Assembly: GCF_000801105.2 (NCBI RefSeq)
Contig: NC_079513.1
Span: 23,032,273-23,096,272 of the forward strand
From: Raphanus sativus
Lineage: Eukaryota > Streptophyta > Magnoliopsida > Brassicales > Brassicaceae
Reading direction: 5' to 3'
DNA length: 64,000 bases
Shown here piece after piece: positions 10,045 to 21,179 of this stretch. The notes beneath the pieces were generated by a model. It was given only the letters and a program-made list of their open reading frames with translations. It made no database searches and was not told where the DNA came from. The stretch's first letter is position 1. Each line of letters starts with the position of its first letter. The position numbers and the translations under genes are program-made.

Positions 10045-12581
10045 ATGAACGTAAATCAAGTTTCAGAGTATGTCGAAACCGATCCCACTGGACGCTACGG
10101 ACGTGTAAGCAAGGAGACAGAGTCTACGTTCACCAACCAAACCACTTTGTAACACTTTTGTTTTGTTATATTGGAACACAGTTTGCAGAAGTTCTTGGAA
10201 GGGGATCGATGAAGACAGTGTACAAAGCAATCGACGAGATGCTGGGAATAGAAGTAGCGTGGAGCCAGGTTCAGCTAAAAGAGGTTCTCCGTTCCTCTGT
10301 TGATATACAGAGGCTCTACTCGGAGGTTCATCTTCTCAGCACTCTAAACCACAAATCCATCATTCGTTTCTACACTTCCTGGATCGATGTCCGTTCCCAC
10401 ACTCTCAACTTCATCACCGAGTTGTTCACTTCTGGGACCCTCCGACAGTAATTAATTCTCTTACACAAGTTGCTTCTAAAATAATACTATTACTTAAATG
10501 TTTGCTTCTTTGTGACCCTGTTCTGTTCTTGTCTAGATACAAAAACAAGTACTTGCGGATAGATATCAGAGCAATCAAGTCATGGGCTCGGCAGATCTTG
10601 GAAGGGCTTGTTTATCTCCACGGGCACGACCCTCCTGTTATCCACAGAGACCTCAAGTGTGACAATATCTTTGTTAATGGACATCTTGGACAAGTCAAAA
10701 TTGGCGATCTTGGTCTTGCAAGAATGCTGCAAGACTGCCGCTCTGCCCATAGTATCCTCGGTATGTTGCAAAAAAAAAAAACGTTTGTTCTCACTTCGCG
10801 TTCTGATCATGTGCTTAGACTTATTGCTTCTTTTGCGTAGGCACTCCCGAGTTCATGGCTCCAGAGTTATATGAAGAAAACTATAATGAGCTCATTGACG
10901 TTTATTCCTTTGGTATGTGTTTTCTGGAGATGATCACTTCTGAGTTCCCGTATAGTGAATGCAACAATCCGGCGCAGATTTACAAGAAAGTTGTTGCGGT
11001 ATATCTTTCAATCTGTGAACATATGAATGATGGTAGGCTTGCGGGTTTGGTTAGTTCGGGTTTTCGAAATTCGGTTAGTTTGGTTCAGCCGGAATCTCAC
11101 CGAATTGAATCAAAATAAGTTCAGTTCGGTTTTTGGTTAGTTCCGTTTTAAAAATTTATACCAAACTTAATCAAAGCTTCTGAATTCAGTTTAAATTGGT
11201 TAAATTAAGTTCGGTTTTGTGGTTCGAATTTTGATTAGTTTTGTTACTGTAATTCGAGGCAGAAATTTGGTTAAGACTGGTATAATTTGGTTAATTTTTT
11301 TTATTTCCATTACCGAATTGAAGACAACAATTTTTTTTTAAGCTGCCGAATCGAACCGAACCAAACCTCCTAACCGAACTGAATAGAAACCCAAACTTTT
11401 CGGTTCGGTTAATAGTAGCAGGCCTACACGAAGCTATTAGCCTATCAGTTGAACAAGGCATGAGCTTTGTAATGTTTTATTTCCAGGGAAAGCTGCCAGG
11501 AGCCTTTTACAGAGTTAGAGACATTGAGGCACAGAGGTTCATCAGTAAATGCCTCGTGCCTGCCTCAAAGAGAGTCTCAGCAAGAGAACTATTGCAAGAT
11601 CCATTTCTAGCGTCTGAAGAGTCCTGGATGGTGTACGCGAGAGGAGCTGAGAATCTGAAGCCCTTCTTGAACGAGAATGAAATGGACAGACTTAAGTTGG
11701 AAGATGATGAGTTAGGAATAGGAAGGAGCCATATGACCATCACTGGGAAGCTGAACGCTGAAGATAACAACACAATCTTCCTGAACGTAATAATCGCAGA
11801 TGAAGATGGTAAAAAGGAACTTTGTTGATAATGCCTGATCATTTTGTTATGGTTCGGTCACTTAATTGCTTCTTTTTTCTTTTCAGGTAAGGCTAAGAAA
11901 GTTTCTTTCCCCTTTGACATCATGAATGATACTTCCATTGATGTTGCAAAGGAGATGGTGAAAGAACTCGAGATCACAGATTGGGAGCCAGTCGAGATTG
12001 CTAAAATGATTGATGGAGAGATCTCTTCTTTGGTGCCTGGTTGGAGGTACGAGGAGGAAGATAATGAAAACCCTCATTTCAACTCTTCTTCCTCGCATTC
12101 ATCATCCTCTCAAGCTTCACTCTCTAGCTACAAGGCACAAGGCCGTCAAGATTGGCTACAAGGTATGGAAAGTAACAGTGCAGATGATTTTCACGATGAG
12201 ACGGATTCTCAGAGTTCTTCCAATTCAGGGTCCTTTTCCCACGTCAACTACATTTATGTTGATGAGCACAGCCCTCAACCTCCTGCTATGAACAGGACCC
12301 ACAACGTGACGAGGTTCTGCCCCGAAGAAAGCTCTCGTCTACATTCAGGACACGCCAACATGTATGGAACTTCCAGTTCGAGTAACTGGAGACTGGCATC
12401 AGACAACCGCGCACTTACGAGGAACCGCTCACTTGTAGACGTGCAGAGGAAGTTACTGCAACGGTCTCTGGTGGAAGAGGCTAGGAAGAGAAGGTTGATC
12501 AAAACCGTTGGAGATGTAGAAAACGTTGGGTTTCAGTCACCTTATGCGGTTTCCCGGAAGCCACAGATCTCAAGGCGCTAG
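10045..12581 (+). CDS. WNK4: WNK4-like (with-no-lysine) protein kinase
   Basis: This is a plant WNK serine/threonine kinase. Six exons (10045-10104, 10182-10447, 10537-10760, 10841-10998, 11487-11808, 11887-12581) join in phase to about 574 residues. The start [20 protein letters not shown] is used because it splices directly to the glycine loop [19 protein letters not shown] hallmarks are clear: subdomain II reads GIEVAWSQ without the usual lysine, and the catalytic lysine is the one in the glycine loop (GSMK). The catalytic loop is HRDLKCDN, the Mg loop is the variant GDLGLA in place of DFG, and the P+1 region is [15 protein letters not shown]-terminal Ser-rich tail follows. It matches recalled At5g58350 (WNK4/ZIK2). 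Intron 4 carries a transposon-like insertion. No breaks were seen. Confidence 0.94.
11033..11425. mobile_element. hAT-like MITE inside WNK intron 4
   Basis: The insertion begins GTAGGCTTGCGGGTT and ends so that the other strand begins GTAGGCCTGCTAC. Between them are many GGTTCGGTTAG-type words, running one way on the left and the complementary way (CCGAACCGAACC) on the right, so the element can fold back. No clear target duplication was found, so the exact ends are uncertain. It belongs to the same broad class as the elements at 19821-20647 and 38764-39407. Confidence 0.6.
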
Positions 12582-12599
12582 TTTCTCCCATATTTTGAA

Positions 12600-12741
12600 C
12601 ATACTGTAAATTTTTTGTTCATGTAATATCTATAATGCAACGTGAACATACTGTATATTTTGAACATTCGGCTTATGTTTTTTTTTTGAAAAATCATTCG
12701 GCTTATGTTTCCATGTAATAACAAAGGGTTTTTATTTACTT
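12600..12741. repeat. short direct repeats downstream of WNK
   Basis: Two short words are duplicated just 3' of the WNK stop codon: AACATACTGTA (about 12599 and 12645) and ATTCGGCTTATGTTT (about 12665 and 12697), the latter separated by a T-run. They look like small local duplications in the 3' UTR or spacer. Confidence 0.45.
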
Positions 12742-12955
12742 CAGACCATCAATTTCTTCGGTCTTGGTCAGAAAGTCCGCCTTTGTTGCTGACTAAGCAG
12801 GTGAGTGATCCCTATGTGTTGAACATTGATCAATTGCAGGTAGATGGATATGTTTCGACAAGAAGTAGTCTTAAACGGGTATGTCTACTTGTTGACACCA
12901 AATGGGGGTATGAAGCCAAGAGACCAGGAACTTGTTAATCTAATGGAGAGGTAGT
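12742..12955 (+). pseudogene. fragment of EngB-type P-loop GTPase gene
   Basis: A piece of an EngB/YihA-like GTPase can be read: VSTRSSLKRVCLLVDTKWG, then, one base out of frame, MKPRDQELVNLMER. The extra G in the run at about 12903-12907 makes the frameshift. The LLVD segment followed by KPRDQELI/VxLM is typical of the region before the NKxD motif of EngB proteins. Only this exon-sized piece remains; no P-loop or NKxD part was found. The position fits recalled At5g58370. I infer that the ancestral gene was largely deleted. Confidence 0.62.
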
Positions 12956-13437
12956 CTAATATCTGTTTATGTCATGTAGCGAAGTGTATATACAGGCGGA
13001 AATTGAAGTGCAGATCGAGTCAAGTATCAGACTGAATGGCTCGATGAAAATCCGACTAAGTTGGTTTTTGATTTTATATGTGAAAGCATCATCACAAAGA
13101 GTGCAATGAGCATAATGTGGGGTTATTCAATAGTATACAATAAATAGTGATGATGTGACGATTAGCCATCTAAAGGTGTTTAGTATGTGATAATGAAATT
13201 CCTTGAGATAACTTTAGTGGCCTACCTGCTTTGGCACTTCTTCAACAGCACCCTTTGAATTTTTCTCTCCTCTTTTCCTCTTTTTCCATCATTTTTTTTT
13301 GTTTTTTTTTCTTTTCTTTCCCTCCTCTCTCTCTCTCTCTCTCTCTTTTGTCAACTTATTTCTTTATCTCTCTCCTCAGTGCTCTTCATCAACTGGAGAA
13401 AGCAAATCAAGAGAGGAAGGAAGCAAGAAAGAAAGAG
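12956..13437. other. intergenic and 5' UTR with (CT)n
   Basis: No gene is visible. A (CT)n microsatellite lies at about 13322-13346 within a T/C-rich stretch that is probably the leader of the small gene at 13438. No remnant of an OVATE-family gene (expected nearby from recalled Arabidopsis order) was recognised. Confidence 0.5.
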
Positions 13438-13660
13438 ATGTGTCCGTTAAGGCTGATCCTCATATTCTTGTCTGCGACTCTTGCTGGCTTCTTTGTCCTC
13501 AAGAAGCTCAACACTTCCTACGATGATCCTCTCGCCGACCCTCTCACCGACACTGATCCTACCGACGCCGACGCCGACTCCGACTCCAGATTCTCAAAGG
13601 TCTCTTCTTTTTCCTCCGATCTTCATTCTCTCTCTTTGACTCTCTGACTCCAGATTTTCT

Positions 13661-13702
<42 letters not shown>

Positions 13703-13804
13703 GTGGGAATGGCAATCAAGTCTGGATTTTGGACATGCGTTGACATGGCTAGTGGCCGCTATCTCTGGAACCATCTCTCTTCCAATTCCGACACCTCTTC
13801 CTGA
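13438..13804 (+). CDS. small single-pass membrane protein, At5g58375-like
   Basis: Two exons, 13438-13599 and 13703-13804, join in phase (GT-AG) into 87 residues. The protein starts MCPLRLILIFLSATLAGFFV, one hydrophobic segment (about residues 4-22) that could be a signal anchor. An Asp-rich linker follows, then a compact conserved tail with SGFWTCVDMASGRYLWNHL. Arabidopsis At5g58375, in the same place, is labelled only 'methyltransferase-related', from memory; no methyltransferase motif (SAM-binding GxGxG) is present, so that label should not be taken as function. The intron ends in a long (CT)n run. The conserved tail and intact splice signals argue for a real gene of unknown role. Confidence 0.8.
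13665..13701. repeat. (CT)n microsatellite in intron
   Basis: A nearly pure CT dinucleotide run of about 36 bases forms the polypyrimidine tract just before the intron's AG acceptor at 13701-13702. Its length is likely variable and sits where it could affect splicing efficiency. Confidence 0.85.
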
Positions 13805-13910
13805 CTTTTCTTACTCTCTCTCTCTTTCTCTCTTCATTTTCTGTAACTGTCTTAACTTTTCCAATTGACAACACCAAAATCGCATATTGTATAATCTGTA
13901 CTATATATTA

Positions 13911-14016
13911 CAGATCTCGTCTTCACCATCTAATCTTTAATAAAGTCGAGTCCTTTTCTCTGTTTCTAGCTGGATTCACTTGCTGATTCGAACAGATCTC
14001 GTCTTCACCATCTAAT
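13911..14016. repeat. 24-bp direct repeat, 82 bp apart
   Basis: The word CAGATCTCGTCTTCACCATC plus TAAT occurs at 13911-13934 and again at 13993-14016. This is a small tandem-type duplication in the 3' flank of the preceding gene. Confidence 0.75.
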
Positions 14017-14176
14017 TTTCTAGTTCTCTGGTGTTTTTGGACAAAACTTGGTAACCTCTGGAAACGACTTTTTTTTATTACATGCAGGATTTTCCCTGTT
14101 TCTTTTTCACGCACGAAAATGTAAGATACTCAATATACGTTTTAACATCAGAGTTAGCAAAAATTCAAAACTACAA

Positions 14177-14349
14177 TTCTTATGCTCAGTTTCAATCGCT
14201 CCCCGCCACCTCCTCAAGCTTAGATATAATCACCGAAGCAGGTTTCTGAGACGTGAATCTAGATTCTCTCTTGTCATACGCATCATCTCCAAAGAGTCCT
14301 GTTAGATCAAACCCAACCCAGCAGACGAGGCAATTACATCAAACGCGTT
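14177..14349 (-). pseudogene. CIPK-type kinase fragment (NAF/PPI region)
   Basis: Reading leftward from 14349 gives [18 protein letters not shown], then [19 protein letters not shown] and [11 protein letters not shown]. This is the NAF motif and following region that in CBL-interacting protein kinases binds CBL calcium sensors. After EEVAG the frame shifts, and RLKLSIR can be read one frame over. Neither the kinase domain nor the C-terminal end was found. Recalled Arabidopsis order places CIPK10 (At5g58380) close to At5g58375, so this is probably its relic. The fragment is too short and shifted to be functional. Confidence 0.72.
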
Positions 14350-14578
14350 TATGTTTATAGGCTGGTCTGTATGGTTTCCCTAACTTTGGACCTGCAATAG
14401 TAGCTTCGGTCTCTTTGACTCGTTTCTCCATTTTTCTCTGTTTCATGTGTAAACCTCTTCTAAACCAAGTACTCTCCCTGATCTTCGAGATAGTGATTCT
14501 AGTTACAGGGTTAACATCAATACTCTCTCCTGTTGAAGCAAAGGTTCTCCTGATACAGCCAGCCCCAGTTATAATTCT

Positions 14579-15267
14579 TCATGCAACAGAAAGGTCGGTG
14601 GGCTGTGCAATGTCAACATGCTCAAACTCGTCATCATCTGCACATTAAAAAAATGAGATGCAATCAATGATTTTTACCACATAACAATTGTTTGTAATTA
14701 GCGAGGGGCTAAATATAAGAGAGCTAAGGGGGGATATAAAACAACAGAACCAACGTTCAGCTAGTCAAAAAGATTGTAGTGATTGCAACGTTTCAACAGC
14801 CAAAGAAACATATTCAAACTGTGGTTACTAGATGTATATTCCATTACGACTAGTCCGTGTCACCTCTATAGCCAACAAGGCGCTGAATTTAACCAGAATA
14901 CTACAAGGAGCAAAGGAAAAATAAGGGTGTCAAGTAAGTACCTTTCCTCAAAGTCAGAGCCACGACTGCATCATTCTCAACCTGAACAATAAAACAAAGA
15001 ATACATTTAAGTAGTAACAAAGGTCTAGATCTTTAAACTTGAACAATTGTTGCATATGTATGAGACATTCAAAATGTTTGATACCTTCTGCTCTGCTAGA
15101 GATTTGGAATCCTCTAATACTTCTTCTGTAGACATTAAGATGAGACGCTGATTGCTGACTGGTTGCTCGATGAGGGTAAAGAGTTTCTGCTTAAAATCCA
15201 AAACAGTCGCTGCGCGATCGCATTGGATAAAGTAAGTAGCTTTCATGCGCTTCACACGAATATACAT
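14579..15267 (-). CDS. elongin-B-like ubiquitin-fold protein
   Basis: Three exons (15085-15267, 14942-14981, 14579-14637) join in phase with GT-AG junctions to 93 residues. It starts MYIRVKRMKATYFIQCDRAA and has a ubiquitin-like fold pattern through LMSTEEVLEDSKSLAEQKV and ENDAVVALTLR, ending DIAQPTDLSVA. The order of parts matches plant elongin-B-like proteins such as recalled At5g57860. Elongin B partners elongin C in transcription elongation and cullin ligase complexes in animals; the plant role is less certain. An AG-rich leader, possibly with an intron, extends to about 15640. In Arabidopsis I do not recall this gene next to CIPK10, so the copy may have been inserted together with the adjacent U2 gene. 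Confidence 0.85.
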
Positions 15268-15717
15268 GGCCTGCAGAACAAGATCACCCAGACTAATCAG
15301 TCGAAGGCTATAAAGCTCTCAACTTCCCCAGCTAAATAAGCACATAACGATCTAATAAAGATGAATCAAACCCATCAAAGTACAGCTAGTACCATGGCAA
15401 GACAACGACTGAACAATCTCCTCCTCTTCCGGAGCCGATTGTGATTACTCTCGGGGAAAGAATCTGCTTCAGAGACGCCAAAAGATTCAGACTTCGAATT
15501 AGATAACAATGAAATCGAGTGACTAGATCAGTTAAGGATACTTACCACGAGGATGGAAAATCTGAGAAAGTTTGGCTTCTTCTTCTCAGACTCAGCTGAA
15601 CAAGGCAAGAGCCAAAGACTTGTTTGGCTCCAGGTCGAGACTATTGTCGGTTAAGCTTTATTCAAACCTGCTGTTGCAAAGAGAGTGTTCTTATTTGTCT
15701 CTTACTACTCTTTTCGA

Positions 15718-15774
15718 AAGTCCCACATCGGTCACGAAATAAAAGTGGAAGGCATGAAGAGTAGGATAAAAGAA
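15718..15774 (+). promoter_or_regulatory. plant snRNA promoter: USE and TATA
   Basis: AGTCCCACATCGG at about 15719-15731 contains the plant upstream sequence element (consensus RTCCCACATCG). A TATA-like GGATAAAAG lies at 15764-15772, about 34 bp further on and about 28 bp before the U2 start. In plants that spacing of about four helical turns is the arrangement for RNA polymerase II snRNA genes; polymerase III genes have it about 10 bp shorter. Confidence 0.88.
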
Positions 15775-15799
15775 GATGCAATATGCCTCGTAACAAATC

Positions 15800-15995
15800 A
15801 TACCTTTCTCGGCCTTTTGGCTAAGATCAAGTGTAGTATCTGTTCTTATCAGTTTAATATCTGATATGTGGTCCATCGGGTCACACGATATTAACTCTAT
15901 TTTTTGAGGGAAGAGGCCCATCAAGATAGCTTGCTATCTGGGTCTCTGCGAGTCGCCCATGCGTTGCACTACAGCACGGGCCGGCTCAGCCCATC
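15800..15995 (+). ncRNA. U2: U2 spliceosomal snRNA
   Basis: The gene starts ATACCTTTCTCGGCCTTTTG, the conserved U2 5' end. It contains GTGTAGTATCTG, which holds the GUAGUA branch-point recognition sequence, and the stem-loop TTATCAGTTTAATATCTGAT. The Sm-binding site CTATTTTTTGAG lies at about 15896-15907, and 3' stem-loops follow. The stem near GTGGTCCATCGGGTCACAC differs from the usual GTGGGCCATCGGCCCACAC, yet all pairs remain possible through G-U wobble. The length of about 196 nt is as expected. A proper promoter and 3' box flank it, so it is probably expressed. The 3' end is set by family length. Confidence 0.95.
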
Positions 15996-16012
15996 AGTAA
16001 TCCAGTTTAATT
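15996..16012 (+). terminator. snRNA 3'-end box
   Basis: Just after the U2 body, AGTAATCCAGTTTAATT contains CCAGTTTAA, close to the plant snRNA 3'-box consensus (CA, short spacer, AGTNNAA), which directs 3'-end formation of polymerase II snRNAs. Confidence 0.7.
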
Positions 16013-16348
16013 TTTTAGTAAATGGGCTTTTGAGCCTCTCATAAGTTTTTATTTTTTGTAACGCCTCTGATAAAGATTATTGCGGTTTCATCTGTTGAAC
16101 TCTCCCTATTAATCGGATAAATCAATCCAATAATGATCAAGTCAAAGCTTAAATAAGCATTTAAAAAGAAATGGAAAAAGCTTGTCTGCACGTTAACATG
16201 TCCCACTCCTGGGTGGACTTAGGACAATACTTGGTCGGCTTTCTCGTTTCTTATTTCCCGCTTTCTTATCTCATAGTTTGAGAACCTCACGTTGACCCGA
16301 TAGATCAAACAATATACGAGTAGAAAGAATCCACAGGTTGGAGGCAAG

Positions 16349-16650
16349 ATGGCGAGTAGTAAGCCGCCAATAGATAAGAGCATCATGGCAGAACATATGA
16401 GCTTTGCTAAAGGAGATCCGAGAGCAGATCAGTGAAATGCAGTCAGAGATGAGAAGCTTGAGATCAGAATTGCATCAAACTCGACTTTGTGTCTCATTGT
16501 GAGGAGGATAGAGCCATTAACTCAATTCAAGAGGTAATCACTTTTCATTCTACTTTGGTGAGAGATGCCTGAAATGATATACAAAACTTAACTACACATT
16601 TTGTTTTGTTTTTTGTCGGACAGGCCATGATCCACTTCTGGCTTTAGAAG
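16349..16650 (+). pseudogene. unrecognised coiled-coil fragment, broken
   Basis: From the ATG at 16349 (MASSKPPIDKSIMAEHMSFAK) the frame runs out. After a one-base shift it continues as KEIREQISEMQSEMRSLRSE and LHQTRLCVS, a heptad-like coiled-coil pattern, and after another shift as EEDRAINSIQE up to a plausible GT donor at about 16532. A possible acceptor lies before 16624. The even codon-like texture suggests a former gene, but frames change at least twice. I do not recognise the family. Confidence 0.35.
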
Positions 16651-17586
16651 CTACAATGCAGCGTGGTTAAGTTACTTAACATTCCAAGAGTAAATCTCTA
16701 TTTTAGCATTGTGGGAGAAAAAAATATTACATGCCTCCCTAATCTAAGAGACATGGATGATAGTAGAAGAAGTAACTAAAGTTGTTCAACATTGATGGTT
16801 CATTCATCCCTAGAATGGTTATCTAAGATAACGAGTGGTGCAACTCGAACACTTCTAGTGGTAGACATGACCACAACCCAGCATGCACGCCTCTTATAAG
16901 CTGCGCAAAGAAGCATTAGGCTGTTCAGCATCATAGGCTGGATCTCTCTGACACTGCTTTATTGGGAAATAATGTACCTGTTGAACTTAATGTAACGAGT
17001 AAATCATTTGTAGATCATTAGCTCTTCTGTCTAATTTATGCTAAGCAGATCATTAGCTCTTCTTTTCTTCTCTCTTTGTTTTTTGTTGCATTTGGTTGGT
17101 TTAGTGTAAAGAATCTAAAGATGTGTTTGTAATAAAGACTATGAAGTATGACATTGGGTTTATTCAATATTTTCTTGGAAATGCATATATGAATCTTAGG
17201 AAAAACCTAAAATGTGGAATACATCTTTTAATGAAAAGTGAATTAATAACATATGGTGAAATCCTACTTCTTATTTTTCCCCTGCTTACATCTTTCATCT
17301 TTAGCAGTTTGATATCTTAATAATCATTTATTGAATTATATTAAAATAGTAATATTTTATTTGGAAATTTCAATATAAGTTTCTGAGCAGTGGTAATGCA
17401 TTTTTCTCATAGTATTTTGGAGCCAATGTGACAACTGAGAAGAGACGGAAACATAAATGAAACTGCATTGCTACAAACTTTTATCATGATCTCTGTTATA
17501 TTATGTTTTTATTAATGTAGATGTATATTTAAACAGGTGACGTAGAAAACACGTAAAAATAGTATAACACAAAACACGTAAGAGAT
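16651..17586. other. intergenic, nothing identified
   Basis: This AT-rich spacer lies between the coiled-coil fragment and the 3' end of the peroxidase gene. I see no coding region, RNA gene or clear transposon ends. Confidence 0.5.
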
Positions 17587-19559
<1,973 letters not shown>

Positions 19560-19820
19560 TTAGAGTCAAAAAAGCATGCAAGAGAATGAGGGCTTTATAG
19601 ATGTTTGCTTACTTACATAAAACGTAGGTATTTTTTGTTTGTTTTGTTTATGTTTATCAACGGAGATAAGTTTCTTCTCAAATAGCCACTCTATTTCATT
19701 TTCTAACAAACATAAACACATCAATATTACGGGGTCATGATCCTTATGCCACCTCTACCAAATTCATGCTTTAATTCCTTTCCTTTTTTCCTGCCTATTA
19801 CATTTTTCTTTTGAATTTTG

Positions 19821-20647
19821 TAGGGCTGGGCAAATAAACCGAACCCGAAAATCCGAACCGAATCTGATCCGATTAAAATGAATCCGAACCGATCTGAACC
19901 CGGCATAAAAACTTTTATGGTATTACGGGTTATGGGTATTATCCGAACCGAACCCGAATCTAAATGGATATCCGATAGAACCCGAAATATTCAAAACCCC
20001 AAAAAGATCTTGTACCAAATATGATCTCAATTCCTAATATGTATTCAAAATACATTAATATATGTTGAATATTTAAAATAATTATCTACTACATGAAGGT
20101 TGATGGTACTATTACATGAAGATTGATGGTTAAATGTGGCTATTGAATCTTGAAATATTTAGATTTAGATTTTGTTTTCACTAAACAATATTTTTCATGA
20201 GAACATTGTTTTTCGTTTTATGCTTTCGTTTATTTGGTTTTCTTTTTATCAATAAATATGTTTCCTTTTTGTTTGATTTTGAATGATCACGGTTGATGTT
20301 CATTTCTTATTTTTAAATCGATTTTACTTATGTTTTGGTTACAAAAAGTTACAAATTAGGTATTTCAAACCCGAAGAACCGAATTTTCTTATGTTTTGGT
20401 TACAAAATAAGTAAAAATGAGATATTTTTAAACTGAAGACCCGATTGGGACCCAACCCCGAAAGTACATTGGGTTGTACCGGTTCTTGGAAGATTTACTA
20501 ATCCCGACCCGAACCCGATAGAACCCGAACCGGTCCCGAACAGAATTTTTAAATAATCCGAATGGGGCTGATTTTGATAAACCCAAATAACCGAAACCCG
20601 ATTGGATAAAACCGAAATCCGATTGGGACCCCGAATACCCATGCCTA
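19821..20647. mobile_element. hAT-like MITE with CCGAACCC repeats, 827 bp
   Basis: The left end is TAGGGCTGGGCAAATA and the right end, read back, is TAGGCATGGGTATTC. Flanks are GAATTTTG (19813-19820) and GTATTTTG (20648-20655), an 8-bp duplication with one mismatch. Subterminal CCGAACCCGA words fill both ends, and the middle has a direct repeat of TTATGTTTTGGTTACAAAA at about 20329 and 20390. No coding capacity is seen. It sits between the peroxidase and Listerin promoters. Confidence 0.78.
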
Positions 20648-20925
20648 GTATTTTGTTTTTGACCATTAATATAAACAGAGGAACCTCTTAAATTATTAGC
20701 TGGCGAGGTTTACTGTTGTCGGAAAAAGCTAGGTTTGTCATTATATATCAAGTTTTAATATGCAAAACTATATTATAATTAATATCCCTAGCCATCATAT
20801 CAAGATTTTCAAGAGGTAATTTTTTTTCTTAAATAATGATGCTAATTTCCATAAATTGGAAATTATGGAACTTGTTAAAAGGCAATGTGAAGTTTCCATT
20901 TTTCCCTTATGGTTTATAAGTATAA

Positions 20926-20950
20926 GATGGGCCGTAAATAACTGGGCCTA
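20926..20950 (+). promoter_or_regulatory. paired Site II elements upstream of Listerin
   Basis: Two TGGGCC words at 20928-20933 and 20943-20948 lie about 230 bp before the Listerin start codon. Paired TGGGCC/T elements (Site II, TCP-protein targets) are common in promoters of plant growth and translation-linked genes, which fits ribosome quality control. Confidence 0.6.
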
Positions 20951-21179
20951 ACTCACAACCCAAAACAAACCACGGCACACGCTCGACTCGACAAACTCTC
21001 TTCGTCTCTTCCCGCGACGGCGACGACCGTACCGCCAACGCCTTCTCTCTCCGATCCTTGAATTCCACCTAATTACTTCTCTGCTACACCTATCAAATCC
21101 ATCTCTCTCTCTCTCTCTCTCTCGCTCTCCCCGTTATTCCTCTCAAGACGCAGACCTCCCCCGTACAGAGTACAACGAG

